The notes: generated by a model not told the origin, from the letters alone. Shown: positions 25,973-35,259, counted from the stretch's first letter. The stretch is 64,000 nucleotides of DNA from Dyadobacter koreensis (GCF_900108855.1 NZ_FNXY01000002.1:610967-674966), one strand, 5' to 3'. A program made the numbers and translations.

Positions 25973-27391
25973 TCAGTTAATCACAAACAAATAAGCAGGT
26001 TGCTGACCAAGTGCTGAAATTGTTTTGGCAGGGATTTCTATAACTCCGTCTTTCAATTTCAACGTTTTTTTATCTCCTGCCAAACTGATTTTTGCTGATG
26101 GCGAAATCGTAAGACCTTCTGGTTTCAGGCGGCCGGGAATTGTCTCACCCGTTTCTGCAAGATAAAATGCGTACGTGGTAGTTCCCTTTTTAGTGTATGC
26201 CCATTTTCCCTGACGGTATGGGGCCTGAGGTTTGGTTTCGTAAATACCGACACCGTTCACTTTCATCCATTTCCCGATTTCATCCAAGCGCTGGTAAGCT
26301 TCTTCATGCCATTCACCGTCAGGGCCCGGCGCTATATTTAACAAAAGATTTCCCCCTTTTGAGACGATATCCAATAAAGTATGAACCAGTTTTCTGGTTG
26401 ATTTAAAATTCTCTTTTGGAATATAAGACCACGAATCTCCCATCGTCATACATGATTCCCAGGGAATATCCATGTAATGATCAGGAATTTGCTGTTCCGG
26501 TGTCACGTAATTTTCAAACTCACCTGTGACGGTACGGTCCACAACAAGTAAACCAGGCTGATGTGAGCGAGCCATTTTTGCAATGCGCGCCATATCAATA
26601 TCCTGATCATACGGAATACTTTTCTGCCAGCTGATATTTGGGTCAATCGTACTTTTGGGACGAATCCAGCCGCCATCCAGCCAAAGTATATCAACCGAAC
26701 CATAATCAGACATTAGCTCTTCGATCTGATTGTATGTAAAATCCTTGAACTTGTTCCACTGCTCGGGATATTTCTTGGGGTCGTAGGAAACGTTTCTGTC
26801 TTTCGGCGGGAAATATTTCCACCAATACGACGGCGTATTCCAGTCAGGTTTTGAAAAATAGGTTCCGGTCATGAAGCCTTTATCACGGAAAGCAGACAAA
26901 ACTTCTTTGGTTACATTACTTTTCGGGTTCGACTTAAACGGTGTATTCGTGATCTTGTAATCTGTATATTTGGAGTCAAACATCGCGAAACCATCATGAT
27001 GTTTTGTAGTAAAGACAACATATTTCATACCGGCGTTTTTCGCAGCTGTTGCCCATTTTTCAGGGTTAAATTTTACAGGATTGAATGTTTTACCGATTTC
27101 TTCGTACGCTTTTTTGTATTCAAACCAGTCGTGTGAATGCGGTCCTTTTCGCTCACACCAGCCTTCATCTTCCGGACATAACGACCACGATTCTACAATT
27201 CCCCACTGGCTGTAAGTACCCCAGTGCATCAAAAGGCCAAATTTTACATCTTGCCATTTACTCAATTTCTGCTGAACCAACGGATCTGCCGGAGCGACGT
27301 AGTTGGAGTGATTTTGTTCCGAATGCTGCTGGGCAAAAGTTGCCGTTGTTAAAAATAAGAGCAGGGCAGGCAGAATAGGTTTTAATTTCAT
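25973..27391 (-). CDS. Alpha-L-fucosidase (GH29)
   Basis: The chosen start (27391) gives the leader MKLKPILPALLLFLTTATFAQQ; a start 8 codons upstream (27415) is possible. With the upstream numbering, motifs are KFGLLMHWGTYSQWG (58-72), YVVFTTKHHDGFAMFDS (132-148) and DILWLDGGW (242-250), with Asp247 as the likely nucleophile; subtract 8 for the chosen start. The C-terminus has a small beta-domain typical of GH29. The sequence differs clearly from the other two fucosidases here, so the three are not recent tandem copies and may split linkages between them. It lies 78 bases after the glycosylasparaginase gene, in the same direction. Confidence 0.93.
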   Translation of the reverse strand: MKLKPILPALLLFLTTATFAQQHSEQNHSNYVAPADPLVQQKLSKWQDVKFGLLMHWGTYSQWGIVESWSLCPEDEGWCERKGPHSHDWFEYKKAYEEIGKTFNPVKFNPEKWATAAKNAGMKYVVFTTKHHDGFAMFDSKYTDYKITNTPFKSNPKSNVTKEVLSAFRDKGFMTGTYFSKPDWNTPSYWWKYFPPKDRNVSYDPKKYPEQWNKFKDFTYNQIEELMSDYGSVDILWLDGGWIRPKSTIDPNISWQKSIPYDQDIDMARIAKMARSHQPGLLVVDRTVTGEFENYVTPEQQIPDHYMDIPWESCMTMGDSWSYIPKENFKSTRKLVHTLLDIVSKGGNLLLNIAPGPDGEWHEEAYQRLDEIGKWMKVNGVGIYETKPQAPYRQGKWAYTKKGTTTYAFYLAETGETIPGRLKPEGLTISPSAKISLAGDKKTLKLKDGVIEIPAKTISALGQQPAYLFVIN

Positions 27392-27440
27392 TTCAGGTAT
27401 AACTATTTGTTTCAATAAAAAATATTTGCAGTGATTGATT

Positions 27441-27463
27441 GCCGACCGCTGAAAGCCGACAGC
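27441..27463. repeat. Short dispersed-repeat copy
   Basis: Contains GCCGACCGCT followed by GAAAGCCGA. Both words recur near the right end of the window: GCCGACCGCT at 63624-63633, and the complement TCGGCTTTC at 63540-63548. It lies just downstream of the glycosylasparaginase stop, in non-coding sequence. It may be a member of a small intergenic repeat family. Confidence 0.4.
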
Positions 27464-27469
27464 AAGAAG

Positions 27470-28501
27470 TTATGCAAAGTAACTTTCAGCATTAATCACT
27501 TTTCCTTTGCCCCCTTTTTCAGTGACGGTATAGTTAAAGCCTTTTTGTACAGAATATGCGCCAACCTCACCTTGCTTATTGATCGCAATGAAACCAACCT
27601 GAAAAGTTTTTGCACGTTCAGGATTTGGTTTGATAATTCTTTCCACCGCCTTTTTACAAGCTTCATACGGAGAGAGCCCGTTTCTCATAAACTCGACAAC
27701 CAGGTGCGTTCCGCAAACACGGATTACCTCTTCACCTTGTCCGGAAGAAGTTGCCGCGCCTACTTCGTTATCAACAAACAAACCAGCACCGATAATCGGG
27801 GTATCACCAACACGTCCGCGCATTTTGAAGCCCATGCCGCTGGTCGTGCACATACCCGAAACATCTCCATTGCCATCCAAAGCGATAGTACCCATCGTAT
27901 CGTGGTTGAAAGAACCATCTTCAAAACGATTTGGAGCAAAGGGACCATGGCCACCTTTTTTGGATTGCTGATGTTCAATATTGATAACAGGTTTATATTC
28001 TGCTTTCACCAGCCATTCTTTGTAAGCCTTTGCCGCATCAGGTGAGAGTTTTCCCGATTCCAGGGGGAAACCGTTTGCAATCGCAAATTGCTGTGCGCCA
28101 ACGCCTGCAAGAAAAACGTGCGGCGTTGTTTCCATCAACTTTCTGGCGACGGAAATCGGGTGTTTTATACGTTCCATAAAAGCAACAGAACCGCAGTTTG
28201 CTTTTTCGTCCATGATACTTGCATCAAGCGTCACATATCCGTCACGGTCAGGATTTCCACCCAAACCGACACAACAGTTGATATCGTTTTCAATAGCAAT
28301 GGCAGCCTGCTCAACCGCATCAATTGCTTTTCCGCCTTTTTCGAGAACCGGCCATGCTGCGCCATTGGCGATTTGTCCACTATCCCAGGTTGAAACAACG
28401 ATTGGTTTGTTGACAGCTGTGGATGCAAATAGTTTGTTGAACTGCGTGAAAGGCAGGGCCAAAGCCGATAAACGCAAAAAAGAACGACGTGTTGGTTTCA
28501 T
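27470..28501 (-). CDS. N4-(beta-N-acetylglucosaminyl)-L-asparaginase
   Basis: Ntn-hydrolase that cuts the GlcNAc-Asn bond, the last step of N-glycoprotein breakdown. The precursor cleaves itself before a threonine: HDTMGTIALD (200-209) places the cut between Asp201 and the nucleophile Thr202. Other family blocks are GLGGNPDRDGYVTLDA (79-94), MRGRVGDTPIIGAG (227-240) and GAATSSGQGEEVI (248-260). The leader has a twin-arginine motif (RRSFLRLSALALP), implying export of the folded precursor. It is flanked on both sides by GH29 fucosidase genes on the same strand, 50 bases after the first, which points to fucosylated N-glycan cores as substrate. Confidence 0.93.
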   Translation of the reverse strand: MKPTRRSFLRLSALALPFTQFNKLFASTAVNKPIVVSTWDSGQIANGAAWPVLEKGGKAIDAVEQAAIAIENDINCCVGLGGNPDRDGYVTLDASIMDEKANCGSVAFMERIKHPISVARKLMETTPHVFLAGVGAQQFAIANGFPLESGKLSPDAAKAYKEWLVKAEYKPVINIEHQQSKKGGHGPFAPNRFEDGSFNHDTMGTIALDGNGDVSGMCTTSGMGFKMRGRVGDTPIIGAGLFVDNEVGAATSSGQGEEVIRVCGTHLVVEFMRNGLSPYEACKKAVERIIKPNPERAKTFQVGFIAINKQGEVGAYSVQKGFNYTVTEKGGKGKVINAESYFA

Positions 28502-28551
28502 GGTAATATTTTATCAGTTAATTATTTTCTGTCAGAGTTAATTTTTATTTT

Positions 28552-29916
28552 TTATAAAACGCCCTCGAGTTTGAAAACCCAGGCGGAATTGCAAGGCATA
28601 GTCTTTGGTGTTACGATGGGTGCTGAAATAATAATTTTGCCTTTCGATTGAGAAGTTTTTATCACGCCTTTATATCCCAGCATTGTTACACGCTTCGGAT
28701 TTAAAATTCCTTTTACCGCAATCTGCTCCGGCCATTCCGAACAGATAACGTACAGGTCTTTCCCTTTTTTTGTATAATAGACAGAGCTGTCTGTTGTAGC
28801 CTTATTTGCACTGCTCCAACGTTCGGAACTGTAAATTGCCTCTCCGTTCACTTGCATCCATTTGCCAAGATCTTTGAGGCGCTGCTGCATAATGACAGGG
28901 ATTCTCCCGTCGGCCGTGGGGCCGATGTTCAGCAAGAAATTACCTCCTTTTGAAACAACCCGGATCAGAGAATGAACAAGCTTATCACTGCTCATATAAT
29001 CTTCGAGATTCTCATTACGGTTATACCCAAATGATTCACCGATGCCACGGCATTCTTCCCATGGATGCGAATCTGAAACCGTTCCCTGACCATATTCAGA
29101 GGTATAAAAACTGCCGTGTTTTCCTTTTGTATCATTTCCCCAGCGGTCGTTCACCACAATATTTTTGCTTACCGATTGGTTATTAAAAAGCCAGGCAAGA
29201 AACTCCTTGCTTTTCCATGTTTCCGACGACTGGTCCCATTCACCGTCTGTCCAAAGTAAATCCGGTTTATAACGTGTAACGAGATCTTTCATCTGAGGAA
29301 TCATATGCTCGTCGACATATTTGTTCACATCAGATTTATAAGTCGGATTGAACCACTCATATAAGGAATAGTAAAAACCCATATGCAGACCTTTTTCTTT
29401 CACAGATTTTGTCAGATCGCCGGCAAGATCGCGGTGAGGGCCAACATCGGTAGAATTCCAATTCCATGATTCCGCACTTGGCCATAGAGCATAACCTTCA
29501 TGATGTTTTGATGTGAGCACTACATATTTTGCACCTGACTCTTGGAACAGATCAGCCCAGTCGTCGGGGTTGAAAAGTTCCGCTTTGAATTGTCCCGCAA
29601 AGTCCTGGTACTTAAAATTTGGACCGTATACCTTTTCCTGAAAAGCGACAAATTCCTTATGGATTTTCAATTTTGGCTCCATCAGACGCTGCCAGTACCA
29701 TTCGGAATAGCCGCTGCCGAAACCGTCTGCATTGGATTTAGTAGCCCACGATGGTACTGAATACAAACCCCAATGAACAAATATCCCAAACTTTGCATCT
29801 CTGAACCAGGCAGGTGTCTGTCTGGCGTCTAGTGATTTCCATTCAGCCAGATATTGGGCCTGGACATGAAAAATACAAATAAGTAAGAATACTAAAATCA
29901 GGGAAATTTTCTTCAT
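28552..29916 (-). CDS. Alpha-L-fucosidase (GH29)
   Basis: 454 residues with a signal peptide (MKKISLILVFLLICIFHVQA). Motifs: WFRDAKFGIFVHWGLYSVP (37-55), YVVLTSKHHEGYALW (131-145) and PDLLWTDGEWDQ (219-230); Asp224 is the probable nucleophile. The LWTDGEW form resembles GH29-A enzymes with broad specificity, including core alpha-1,6 fucose. It is the first gene of the fucosidase/asparaginase cluster; a TAnnTTTG promoter element lies 86 bases upstream of the start. Confidence 0.94.
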   Translation of the reverse strand: MKKISLILVFLLICIFHVQAQYLAEWKSLDARQTPAWFRDAKFGIFVHWGLYSVPSWATKSNADGFGSGYSEWYWQRLMEPKLKIHKEFVAFQEKVYGPNFKYQDFAGQFKAELFNPDDWADLFQESGAKYVVLTSKHHEGYALWPSAESWNWNSTDVGPHRDLAGDLTKSVKEKGLHMGFYYSLYEWFNPTYKSDVNKYVDEHMIPQMKDLVTRYKPDLLWTDGEWDQSSETWKSKEFLAWLFNNQSVSKNIVVNDRWGNDTKGKHGSFYTSEYGQGTVSDSHPWEECRGIGESFGYNRNENLEDYMSSDKLVHSLIRVVSKGGNFLLNIGPTADGRIPVIMQQRLKDLGKWMQVNGEAIYSSERWSSANKATTDSSVYYTKKGKDLYVICSEWPEQIAVKGILNPKRVTMLGYKGVIKTSQSKGKIIISAPIVTPKTMPCNSAWVFKLEGVL

Positions 29917-30001
29917 AAAAACGTGTAACAGTAATCAACTTTGTGAACGAGCACACAATTTATTAAAAATTTTTAAAAAGTAGAACTGAAAAGTGTTTAT
30001 C

Positions 30002-30009
30002 CAAAGTTA
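30002..30009 (-). promoter_or_regulatory. Candidate promoter -7 element of the fucosidase cluster
   Basis: On the minus strand this reads TAACTTTG, a full match to TAnnTTTG. It predicts a transcript start near 29996 and a leader of about 80 bases before the first fucosidase gene. Confidence 0.5.
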
Positions 30010-30051
30010 TCTTTCTTATTTTGAAAGTATTACAAGTTAAAATTTGGTAAA

Positions 30052-30906
30052 TTATTTTTTACCCAAATTTTCTGCAGTTGCAGATCTATATTTTTGAAAA
30101 GGTATTTGAAGAAGATTAGAGACGGTACTGTTTTCCTCTGCTTTCAGATGTGTATCGATTCCGTAAATGATTTTTTGCTGATCCAATGTTTTGAAAGTGC
30201 CAAAGGTGCGATCCCATATTGAAAAAATATTTCCATAATTGGAGTCTGTAAATGGCTGCACATAATGATGGTGGACGTGGTGCATATTTGGCGTAACAAG
30301 TACAAGGCTTACAAATTTATCCAGCCAACGGGGCAAAACGATATTGGCATGGTTGAACTGCGAGAGTACAACCGACAGTGACTGGTAGAGAAAAACAATC
30401 CACATCGGTGCACCGGAAATCAGTATTGCCAGAGTTGTAAATGCGAACCGGATCAGACTTTCTCCGGGATGGTGGCGGTTTGCTGTCGTCGTATCAACAT
30501 GCTGGTCGGCGTGGTGAATAATGTGAAACCGCCACAGAACTTTGACCTGATGCTGGATCCAGTGTGCGGTCCAGGCGCCGACCAAATCCAGTATCAACAA
30601 TCCGGCGACAGCCTGTACCCAATAAGGAAGATTAGGAAAGATGTGTAAAATCCCAAAATTGTTATCAACTGCCCAGGTACTTGATTTAACCAAGATAAAA
30701 GCAAGAGGAAAATTAACAAAAATGGTTGTCAGTGTGAAAAAGAAATTAACTCCGGCATGTTTCCATTTTTGATATTGATATCCAAAAAGCGGCCAGGTTC
30801 CCTCAATAATCCAGAAAAAAAGAATTCCGCCCACAAGGATTGCACTTCGATGCGAAGATGGAATCTGACCGAAATAATCAACAAGCCACTGCATATCTTG
30901 AAGCAT
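30052..30906 (-). CDS. Sterol desaturase/fatty acid hydroxylase family membrane protein
   Basis: 284-residue di-iron membrane enzyme family that hydroxylates or desaturates lipids with O2. Several membrane segments are visible (SAILVGGILFFWIIEG, VNFFFTLTTIFVNFPLAFI, AVAGLLILDLVGAW). The histidine clusters that hold the iron are HWIQH (115-119), HIIHHADQH (128-136), NRHHPGE (144-149) and NMHHVHHHY. The exact lipid is unknown; sphingolipid or carotenoid modification are possibilities in this phylum. It is divergent from the ABC transporter genes and separate from the fucosidase cluster. Confidence 0.88.
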   Translation of the reverse strand: MLQDMQWLVDYFGQIPSSHRSAILVGGILFFWIIEGTWPLFGYQYQKWKHAGVNFFFTLTTIFVNFPLAFILVKSSTWAVDNNFGILHIFPNLPYWVQAVAGLLILDLVGAWTAHWIQHQVKVLWRFHIIHHADQHVDTTTANRHHPGESLIRFAFTTLAILISGAPMWIVFLYQSLSVVLSQFNHANIVLPRWLDKFVSLVLVTPNMHHVHHHYVQPFTDSNYGNIFSIWDRTFGTFKTLDQQKIIYGIDTHLKAEENSTVSNLLQIPFQKYRSATAENLGKK

Positions 30907-30977
30907 TTGTTGTTAAGTAAAAATAACACTTTTTTAAACATTTAATCACGACTTTTCCGATGGCTTAGTTTAAATAT

Positions 30978-30985
30978 TATCTTTG
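30978..30985 (+). promoter_or_regulatory. Candidate promoter -7 element of the ABC transporter genes
   Basis: TATCTTTG matches TAnnTTTG, 26 bases before the ATG of the ATPase gene. No clear -33 TTTG was found. Confidence 0.45.
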
Positions 30986-31011
30986 ATATGACAATAACTT
31001 ATATATAGGAA

Positions 31012-31650
31012 ATGATCCTTGAAATCGAAAATTTGAAGCAGCATTATGGTGTGCTGGAAGTCCTCGATATTGTCTCCTGGAAGGTTGATTACGGCATTTA
31101 CTGGATTCAGGGAGAAAATGGTGCTGGAAAGTCTACATTATTTCGTTCGCTTGCAGGCATGCTGCCATGTTCCGGAAATATAATTTTGGATGCGAAGTAT
31201 GATTTTAGGGCGCATCCGGTAGATTATCGGCTGCGGATGAATCTGGGTGAAGCGGAACCTCTTTACCCTTCCTTTTTAACGCCCGCAGATTTGATTTCCT
31301 TTGTTGCTGAGGCAAAAAAAAGTCCGGCCAGACAAGCAGATATGCTGATCGATGCTTTGGGTGTAAATTATCTTAAACAAAACTTCGGTAGCTGTTCGAG
31401 CGGTATGGTGAAAAAAGTATCACTGGCGGTTGCGTTTCTTGGAAATCCCTCGGTTATCATTTTGGATGAGCCGCTTATTACCATCGATAAGGAAGCCCGG
31501 CAGGCGTTGTTCCATTTGATTCGGGCTTATTATGAAAAAGGCGTTACTTTCCTGATTTCCTCCCATCAGCTTTTTCAGCAGGAAGGCCTGGAAGTAACCG
31601 AAAGTTTTGTCCTGAAAAATAAAACCTTGGTTAAACTGAAAATGCAATGA
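31012..31650 (+). CDS. ABC transporter ATP-binding protein
   Basis: 212-residue ATPase subunit. Walker A is GENGAGKST (34-42), the signature region is CSSGMVKKVSLAVAF, and Walker B is VIILDEPL, followed by the switch histidine in FLISSHQ. The Q-loop is degenerate (GEAEPLYPSFLTPADL). It is short for the family but complete. Its stop overlaps the start of the permease gene by four bases (ATGA), so the two are translated together. Substrate unknown; this size class often exports lipids or peptides. Confidence 0.92.
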   Translation: MILEIENLKQHYGVLEVLDIVSWKVDYGIYWIQGENGAGKSTLFRSLAGMLPCSGNIILDAKYDFRAHPVDYRLRMNLGEAEPLYPSFLTPADLISFVAEAKKSPARQADMLIDALGVNYLKQNFGSCSSGMVKKVSLAVAFLGNPSVIILDEPLITIDKEARQALFHLIRAYYEKGVTFLISSHQLFQQEGLEVTESFVLKNKTLVKLKMQ

Positions 31651-32729
31651 AGATACTAATGCTTTCCACAGTCCAGACTTTTTTCAGGCAACGCGCCGGA
31701 ATGTTTTTCGTTTTGCTGGCGATTCTGTTCGGTTTTATGGGTGGGAGCGAGCATTATGGTTTTGCACTTTTCTTTCTGACAGATCCCTTTGGAATGTTTT
31801 ACCTGGCTGGAATCTGGATTTTATATACTTTTTTGTGCAGCCATTTTGTCAGCAATCTCTGGATTCAGCCAGATTATTCGTTTATATATCAAACCAGACT
31901 ATGGCCAAATTTTAAGCGGGTCAGTCGCTTTTTTCTAATGGCACTGGGGTTTTTGCAACCCATTCTTTACTATGGGGTTTATATCCTTGCAATCGCCCGA
32001 CAGGATAAACTTTTACACCGGGTCTGGCCGATTTTTATTTTTTATATGTTTTTAAGCGCAGCTGTTGTACTGGTTGCTGAATGGAGAATTCGCAATCCGC
32101 AACTATTCAATTTGAAAGCAAAAAGCTCATCTGCATGGCCATTTCCCCGCCCCGTTTCCTGGATTTATTGGTCAATCGAATGGTTGATCAGGGAGAAGGG
32201 GCTGACATTTTTGACTTGTAAAGCCGGCTCAGTCGGGATAATTATTTGTACGCTTATTTATTACCAGACCGATGTTTATGATATCCGCTTACCTGCCATC
32301 GGTTTTTCGCTTGGTTATCTTTTGAATATCGGATTGTCTTTCGAGTTATTTTATTGGGAGAATGACGTCTGGCTCTGGAATCGCTCTCTGCCTATCTCAA
32401 TGCCGGAAAGATTTTTAAGAACTGGAATCATTCATGCGGTTTTGCTGGCCCCCGAAACACTTGTTGCCCTCCGCTATCAGATAATCTCATTTTCTGAAGT
32501 GATGCAGTTATACATTTTGGGGTTGGCTTTAATCATGCTTTTTCATATCTATCTATACAAACAAAGCGCACTGCTGGAAGATATGATGAAACCGGTTTTA
32601 TCAGGATTTGTGATCCTGACTTTTATGATTTTGTATAAAATTCCGGTTTGGGGAATCGCGGCTGCGGGGTTTGTTATTTCTTACTATTTATATTTTAAAT
32701 GGTACGGTAAAGAAAATATCAAATTTTAG
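31647..32729 (+). CDS. ABC transporter permease-like membrane protein
   Basis: 360 residues with about 8-10 hydrophobic segments (AGMFFVLLAILFGFMGG, FGMFYLAGIWILYTFLC, GFVILTFMILYKIPVWGIAAAGFVISYYLYF). There is no domain I can name; the role rests on the ATGA overlap with the ATPase gene and membrane topology. A polar loop (RIRNPQLFNLKAKSSSAWPFPRP) lies mid-protein. It probably forms the channel of the two-gene exporter. Confidence 0.75.
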   Translation: MKILMLSTVQTFFRQRAGMFFVLLAILFGFMGGSEHYGFALFFLTDPFGMFYLAGIWILYTFLCSHFVSNLWIQPDYSFIYQTRLWPNFKRVSRFFLMALGFLQPILYYGVYILAIARQDKLLHRVWPIFIFYMFLSAAVVLVAEWRIRNPQLFNLKAKSSSAWPFPRPVSWIYWSIEWLIREKGLTFLTCKAGSVGIIICTLIYYQTDVYDIRLPAIGFSLGYLLNIGLSFELFYWENDVWLWNRSLPISMPERFLRTGIIHAVLLAPETLVALRYQIISFSEVMQLYILGLALIMLFHIYLYKQSALLEDMMKPVLSGFVILTFMILYKIPVWGIAAAGFVISYYLYFKWYGKENIKF

Positions 32730-32767
32730 TACTGTTTGTCTGAAACAGAATCCGGACAAACAGTACT
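32728..32767. terminator. Shared terminator between convergent genes
   Basis: AGTACTGTTTGTC (32728-32740) pairs perfectly with GACAAACAGTACT (32755-32767), loop 14 bases. The left arm includes the end of the permease stop codon, and the right arm is 10 bases from the stop of the convergent SDR gene. The symmetric position suits termination in both directions. Confidence 0.75.
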
Positions 32768-32776
32768 CTTTCAATA

Positions 32777-33490
32777 TTATTTTCCAGGAACAGCAGGTCT
32801 TACTTCTACTTTGCTTGGCAATGTTCTGGCGGGCATCTTGATCAAATCGGATACCATCTGGCCAATATCTTCCGGTTGAATTTTCCATGCATCTTTCTCA
32901 GAAGGCTGGTGATTCGCGAATTCCGTCGCTACTGAGCCTGGCATAATGGTAGTAACTTTGATCCCGTCTTTTCTTACATCCATCATCATCGCTTGCGAGA
33001 AACCCACCAGACCAAATTTGCTGGCATTGTAAGCGGTTCCGTCCGGGAAAAAGTTCGTTCCCGCAAGACTTGAAATATTAATGAAATATCCTTTTGTTTC
33101 CTTCAACGCGTCAAGGGAGGCTTTCGCGCTGTAAAATACACCGGTAAGATTGATGTCTATAGTTTCCTGCCATTGCTCAGGAGTCAGTTCATAAATGGAA
33201 GCAAAATGGCCAACGCCAGCATTTGCTACTACATAATCCAGTTGTCCCCACTTTTCAAGTACAACTTTTACAGCATTCTGCTGTGATTCAAGGCTGCGGA
33301 CATCTGATTCGATACCGATAGCGAAACCTTCCTTGATTTTGTTCAATTCAGTTGCCGCTTCATCAGCGCTTTTTTGTGACCGGCTTGTAATTGCCACGCG
33401 AATTCCTTCTTTAATAAGAACTACGGCCACTCCATATCCAATTCCTTTTGAGCCACCTGTGATCAGTGCTGTTTTTGTTGATTCTGCCAT
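32777..33490 (-). CDS. Short-chain dehydrogenase/reductase
   Basis: 237-residue NAD(P)-dependent oxidoreductase. Cofactor motif TGGSKGIG (11-18), NAGVG (about 90), catalytic Ser in NISSLAG and the YNASK motif are present. It resembles 3-oxoacyl-ACP reductases, but lies alone, convergent with the ABC permease and not beside fatty-acid genes. An additional fabG-type gene lies at 35260. Substrate not predictable. Confidence 0.9.
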   Translation of the reverse strand: MAESTKTALITGGSKGIGYGVAVVLIKEGIRVAITSRSQKSADEAATELNKIKEGFAIGIESDVRSLESQQNAVKVVLEKWGQLDYVVANAGVGHFASIYELTPEQWQETIDINLTGVFYSAKASLDALKETKGYFINISSLAGTNFFPDGTAYNASKFGLVGFSQAMMMDVRKDGIKVTTIMPGSVATEFANHQPSEKDAWKIQPEDIGQMVSDLIKMPARTLPSKVEVRPAVPGK

Positions 33491-33675
33491 TTTTTATTGA
33501 AATTTTTATTAGAATGATACTAGTGTTAAACAAAAGAAACCGTACCAGCTATGAGAAGGTTTACGTTGGAAGGAAATATTTGAAATGTATTTTGATCAGC
33601 AATTTAATCTTTTCATAACATCCACATAACTTCCGCCTCATTTCATAAAGGTAGTTTTACAAAAAAACAGATTTT

Positions 33676-34980
33676 ATGAAACACACTTTACAATTTACCC
33701 TTCTTGCCACATTATCTGCGGCCGCGATTATTTCGTGTACCGATCATGCTATCGAAAATCCGAATGGCGGAAATTATCCTGCAAAAGCGGCCTTCAAGAC
33801 TGCGCCTATTTTATCTACGACTTCAACGGGGACAAAAATTTACGGAAGTGGATACGGTTCTTCCATGGCGCAGGTTCCGGGCGAATGGGATTCATTTTAT
33901 TTGATGACTGATCGCGGACCTAATGTGGACGGGACGAATGAGGCAAAGATTTTTCCGGTACCTGATTTTAATCCGCATATTGCAAAATTTAAACTGGTCG
34001 GTGATGAGCTGGTTTATCAATCTTCTGTTGAATTTAAAAATGCTGCGGGAGTGAAACTTACCGGTCGTCCAAATTTACCGGGTGAAGGGAATGCAGGTGA
34101 AACTGCGCTGGATTTTTCAGGTGCGCCGATCTCGAATGATGCTGAGGGCATTGATTGCGAAGGTTTGACCATTGATCCTAAGGACGGCACTTTCTGGGTA
34201 AGCGACGAATATGGTCCGCATATTGTCCATTTCGATAAGGCTGGAAAAACAATTGAACGCATAAATCCTTTCGGGACTGGGACGGGTGGCCGGAAATTGC
34301 CCAAAGTTCTTGCGCGCCGGCGTCCGAACCGTGGTATGGAAGGACTGACAATCACCCCAGACGGCAAATTTCTGGTTGGGATGATGCAGTCGCCGATATA
34401 TAACCCGTCAAAAGCAAAAGTTGCCAGTTCAAAAGTTTTAAGAATTGTCGTTTTCAATATCGCCTCGGGCGAGACAAAACAATTTGTCTATATCACCGAA
34501 TCGATTAAAACCTTATCAAGTGAAATCGTTGCGATTACGGGAAATACGTTTCTTGTTCTGGAACGTGATCAGGATTTTGCAGGCGGTAATCCGGCATCTA
34601 TGGTAAAGAAAGTTTACAAAATTGATATCTCTGCGGCAACCAATGTTTCAGATTCGGAAAATAAAGAAAGCGGTTTGCTTTTTGGAGGAAAAACAGTTGA
34701 TGAATTGTCTGATGCTGAAATTTCTTCAAACAATATCAAACCTGTAACAAAAGAGTTGGTTGCAGATATCCTGGCTGTTCCGGGAGGTTACGCACACGAT
34801 AAGGCGGAAGGACTTGCCATTATTAATAACAATATGATTGCGATTGTCAACGACGACGATTTCGGTATTGTGAGCCCGGCAACGCCAGACAACACGATCA
34901 TTCAGAAAATACTTCCATCAACAATGCAGACAGACCAAAATGTGATTTATTTTATTCCTTTGGCGAAAGGGTTAAAATAG
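33676..34980 (+). CDS. Esterase-like phytase-family lipoprotein
   Basis: 434 residues with a lipoprotein leader (MKHTLQFTLLATLSAAAIISC, lipobox IISC). The body is a beta-propeller-like protein of the family annotated as esterase-like activity of phytase: GSSMAQVPGEWDSFYLMTDRGPNVDG, DAEGIDCEGLTIDPKDGTFWVSDEYGPHIVHFD, NRGMEGLTITPDGKFLVGMMQSP, HDKAEGLAIINNNMIAIVNDDDFGI. Repeated acidic EGL-D-DG segments probably bind Ca2+. It is probably anchored in the outer membrane or periplasm. Whether it cleaves phosphate esters is unproven. Confidence 0.88.
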   Translation: MKHTLQFTLLATLSAAAIISCTDHAIENPNGGNYPAKAAFKTAPILSTTSTGTKIYGSGYGSSMAQVPGEWDSFYLMTDRGPNVDGTNEAKIFPVPDFNPHIAKFKLVGDELVYQSSVEFKNAAGVKLTGRPNLPGEGNAGETALDFSGAPISNDAEGIDCEGLTIDPKDGTFWVSDEYGPHIVHFDKAGKTIERINPFGTGTGGRKLPKVLARRRPNRGMEGLTITPDGKFLVGMMQSPIYNPSKAKVASSKVLRIVVFNIASGETKQFVYITESIKTLSSEIVAITGNTFLVLERDQDFAGGNPASMVKKVYKIDISAATNVSDSENKESGLLFGGKTVDELSDAEISSNNIKPVTKELVADILAVPGGYAHDKAEGLAIINNNMIAIVNDDDFGIVSPATPDNTIIQKILPSTMQTDQNVIYFIPLAKGLK

Positions 34981-35019
34981 TTTTTACAGTTAATTAAGTG
35001 GATTCTCCTATTATTCTTA

Positions 35020-35056
35020 CAACCTTGCTGATCCTTTTGGCAGGGTTGTTTTTTTT
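35020..35056 (+). terminator. Rho-independent terminator
   Basis: CAACCTTGC (35020-35028) pairs with GCAGGGTTG (35040-35048) with one G-U wobble, followed by eight Ts. It lies 40 bases after the phytase-family gene and matches its direction. Confidence 0.85.
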
Positions 35057-35190
35057 CAATAATGGTTCTCTAAGTTGGTTGTAATGCCAAATTTTCTCAA
35101 CCATTCAATAAAATTTTTCTGTACAACAACTGATTTATCCATCCGATTTGGGCCTAAATAACAAAAGAACTTCTCATCGCTATCTCTTTT

Positions 35191-35221
35191 TTTGCCCGTC
35201 TGTATAAATACTCTATTTTTG
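35191..35221 (+). promoter_or_regulatory. fabG promoter
   Basis: TTTG at 35191-35194 and TATTTTTG at 35214-35221, separated by 19 bases, match the Bacteroidota -33/-7 promoter (TTTG, TAnnTTTG). The fabG ATG is 39 bases downstream of the -7 element. Confidence 0.65.
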
Positions 35222-35259
35222 CGGTTCGAAATTCATTCTATCCGATTTTAAACCTGTTT

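Noticed and set aside
27431..28045. 204-codon open frame on the plus strand
   Set aside because: Antisense to the glycosylasparaginase gene, which has complete catalytic motifs.
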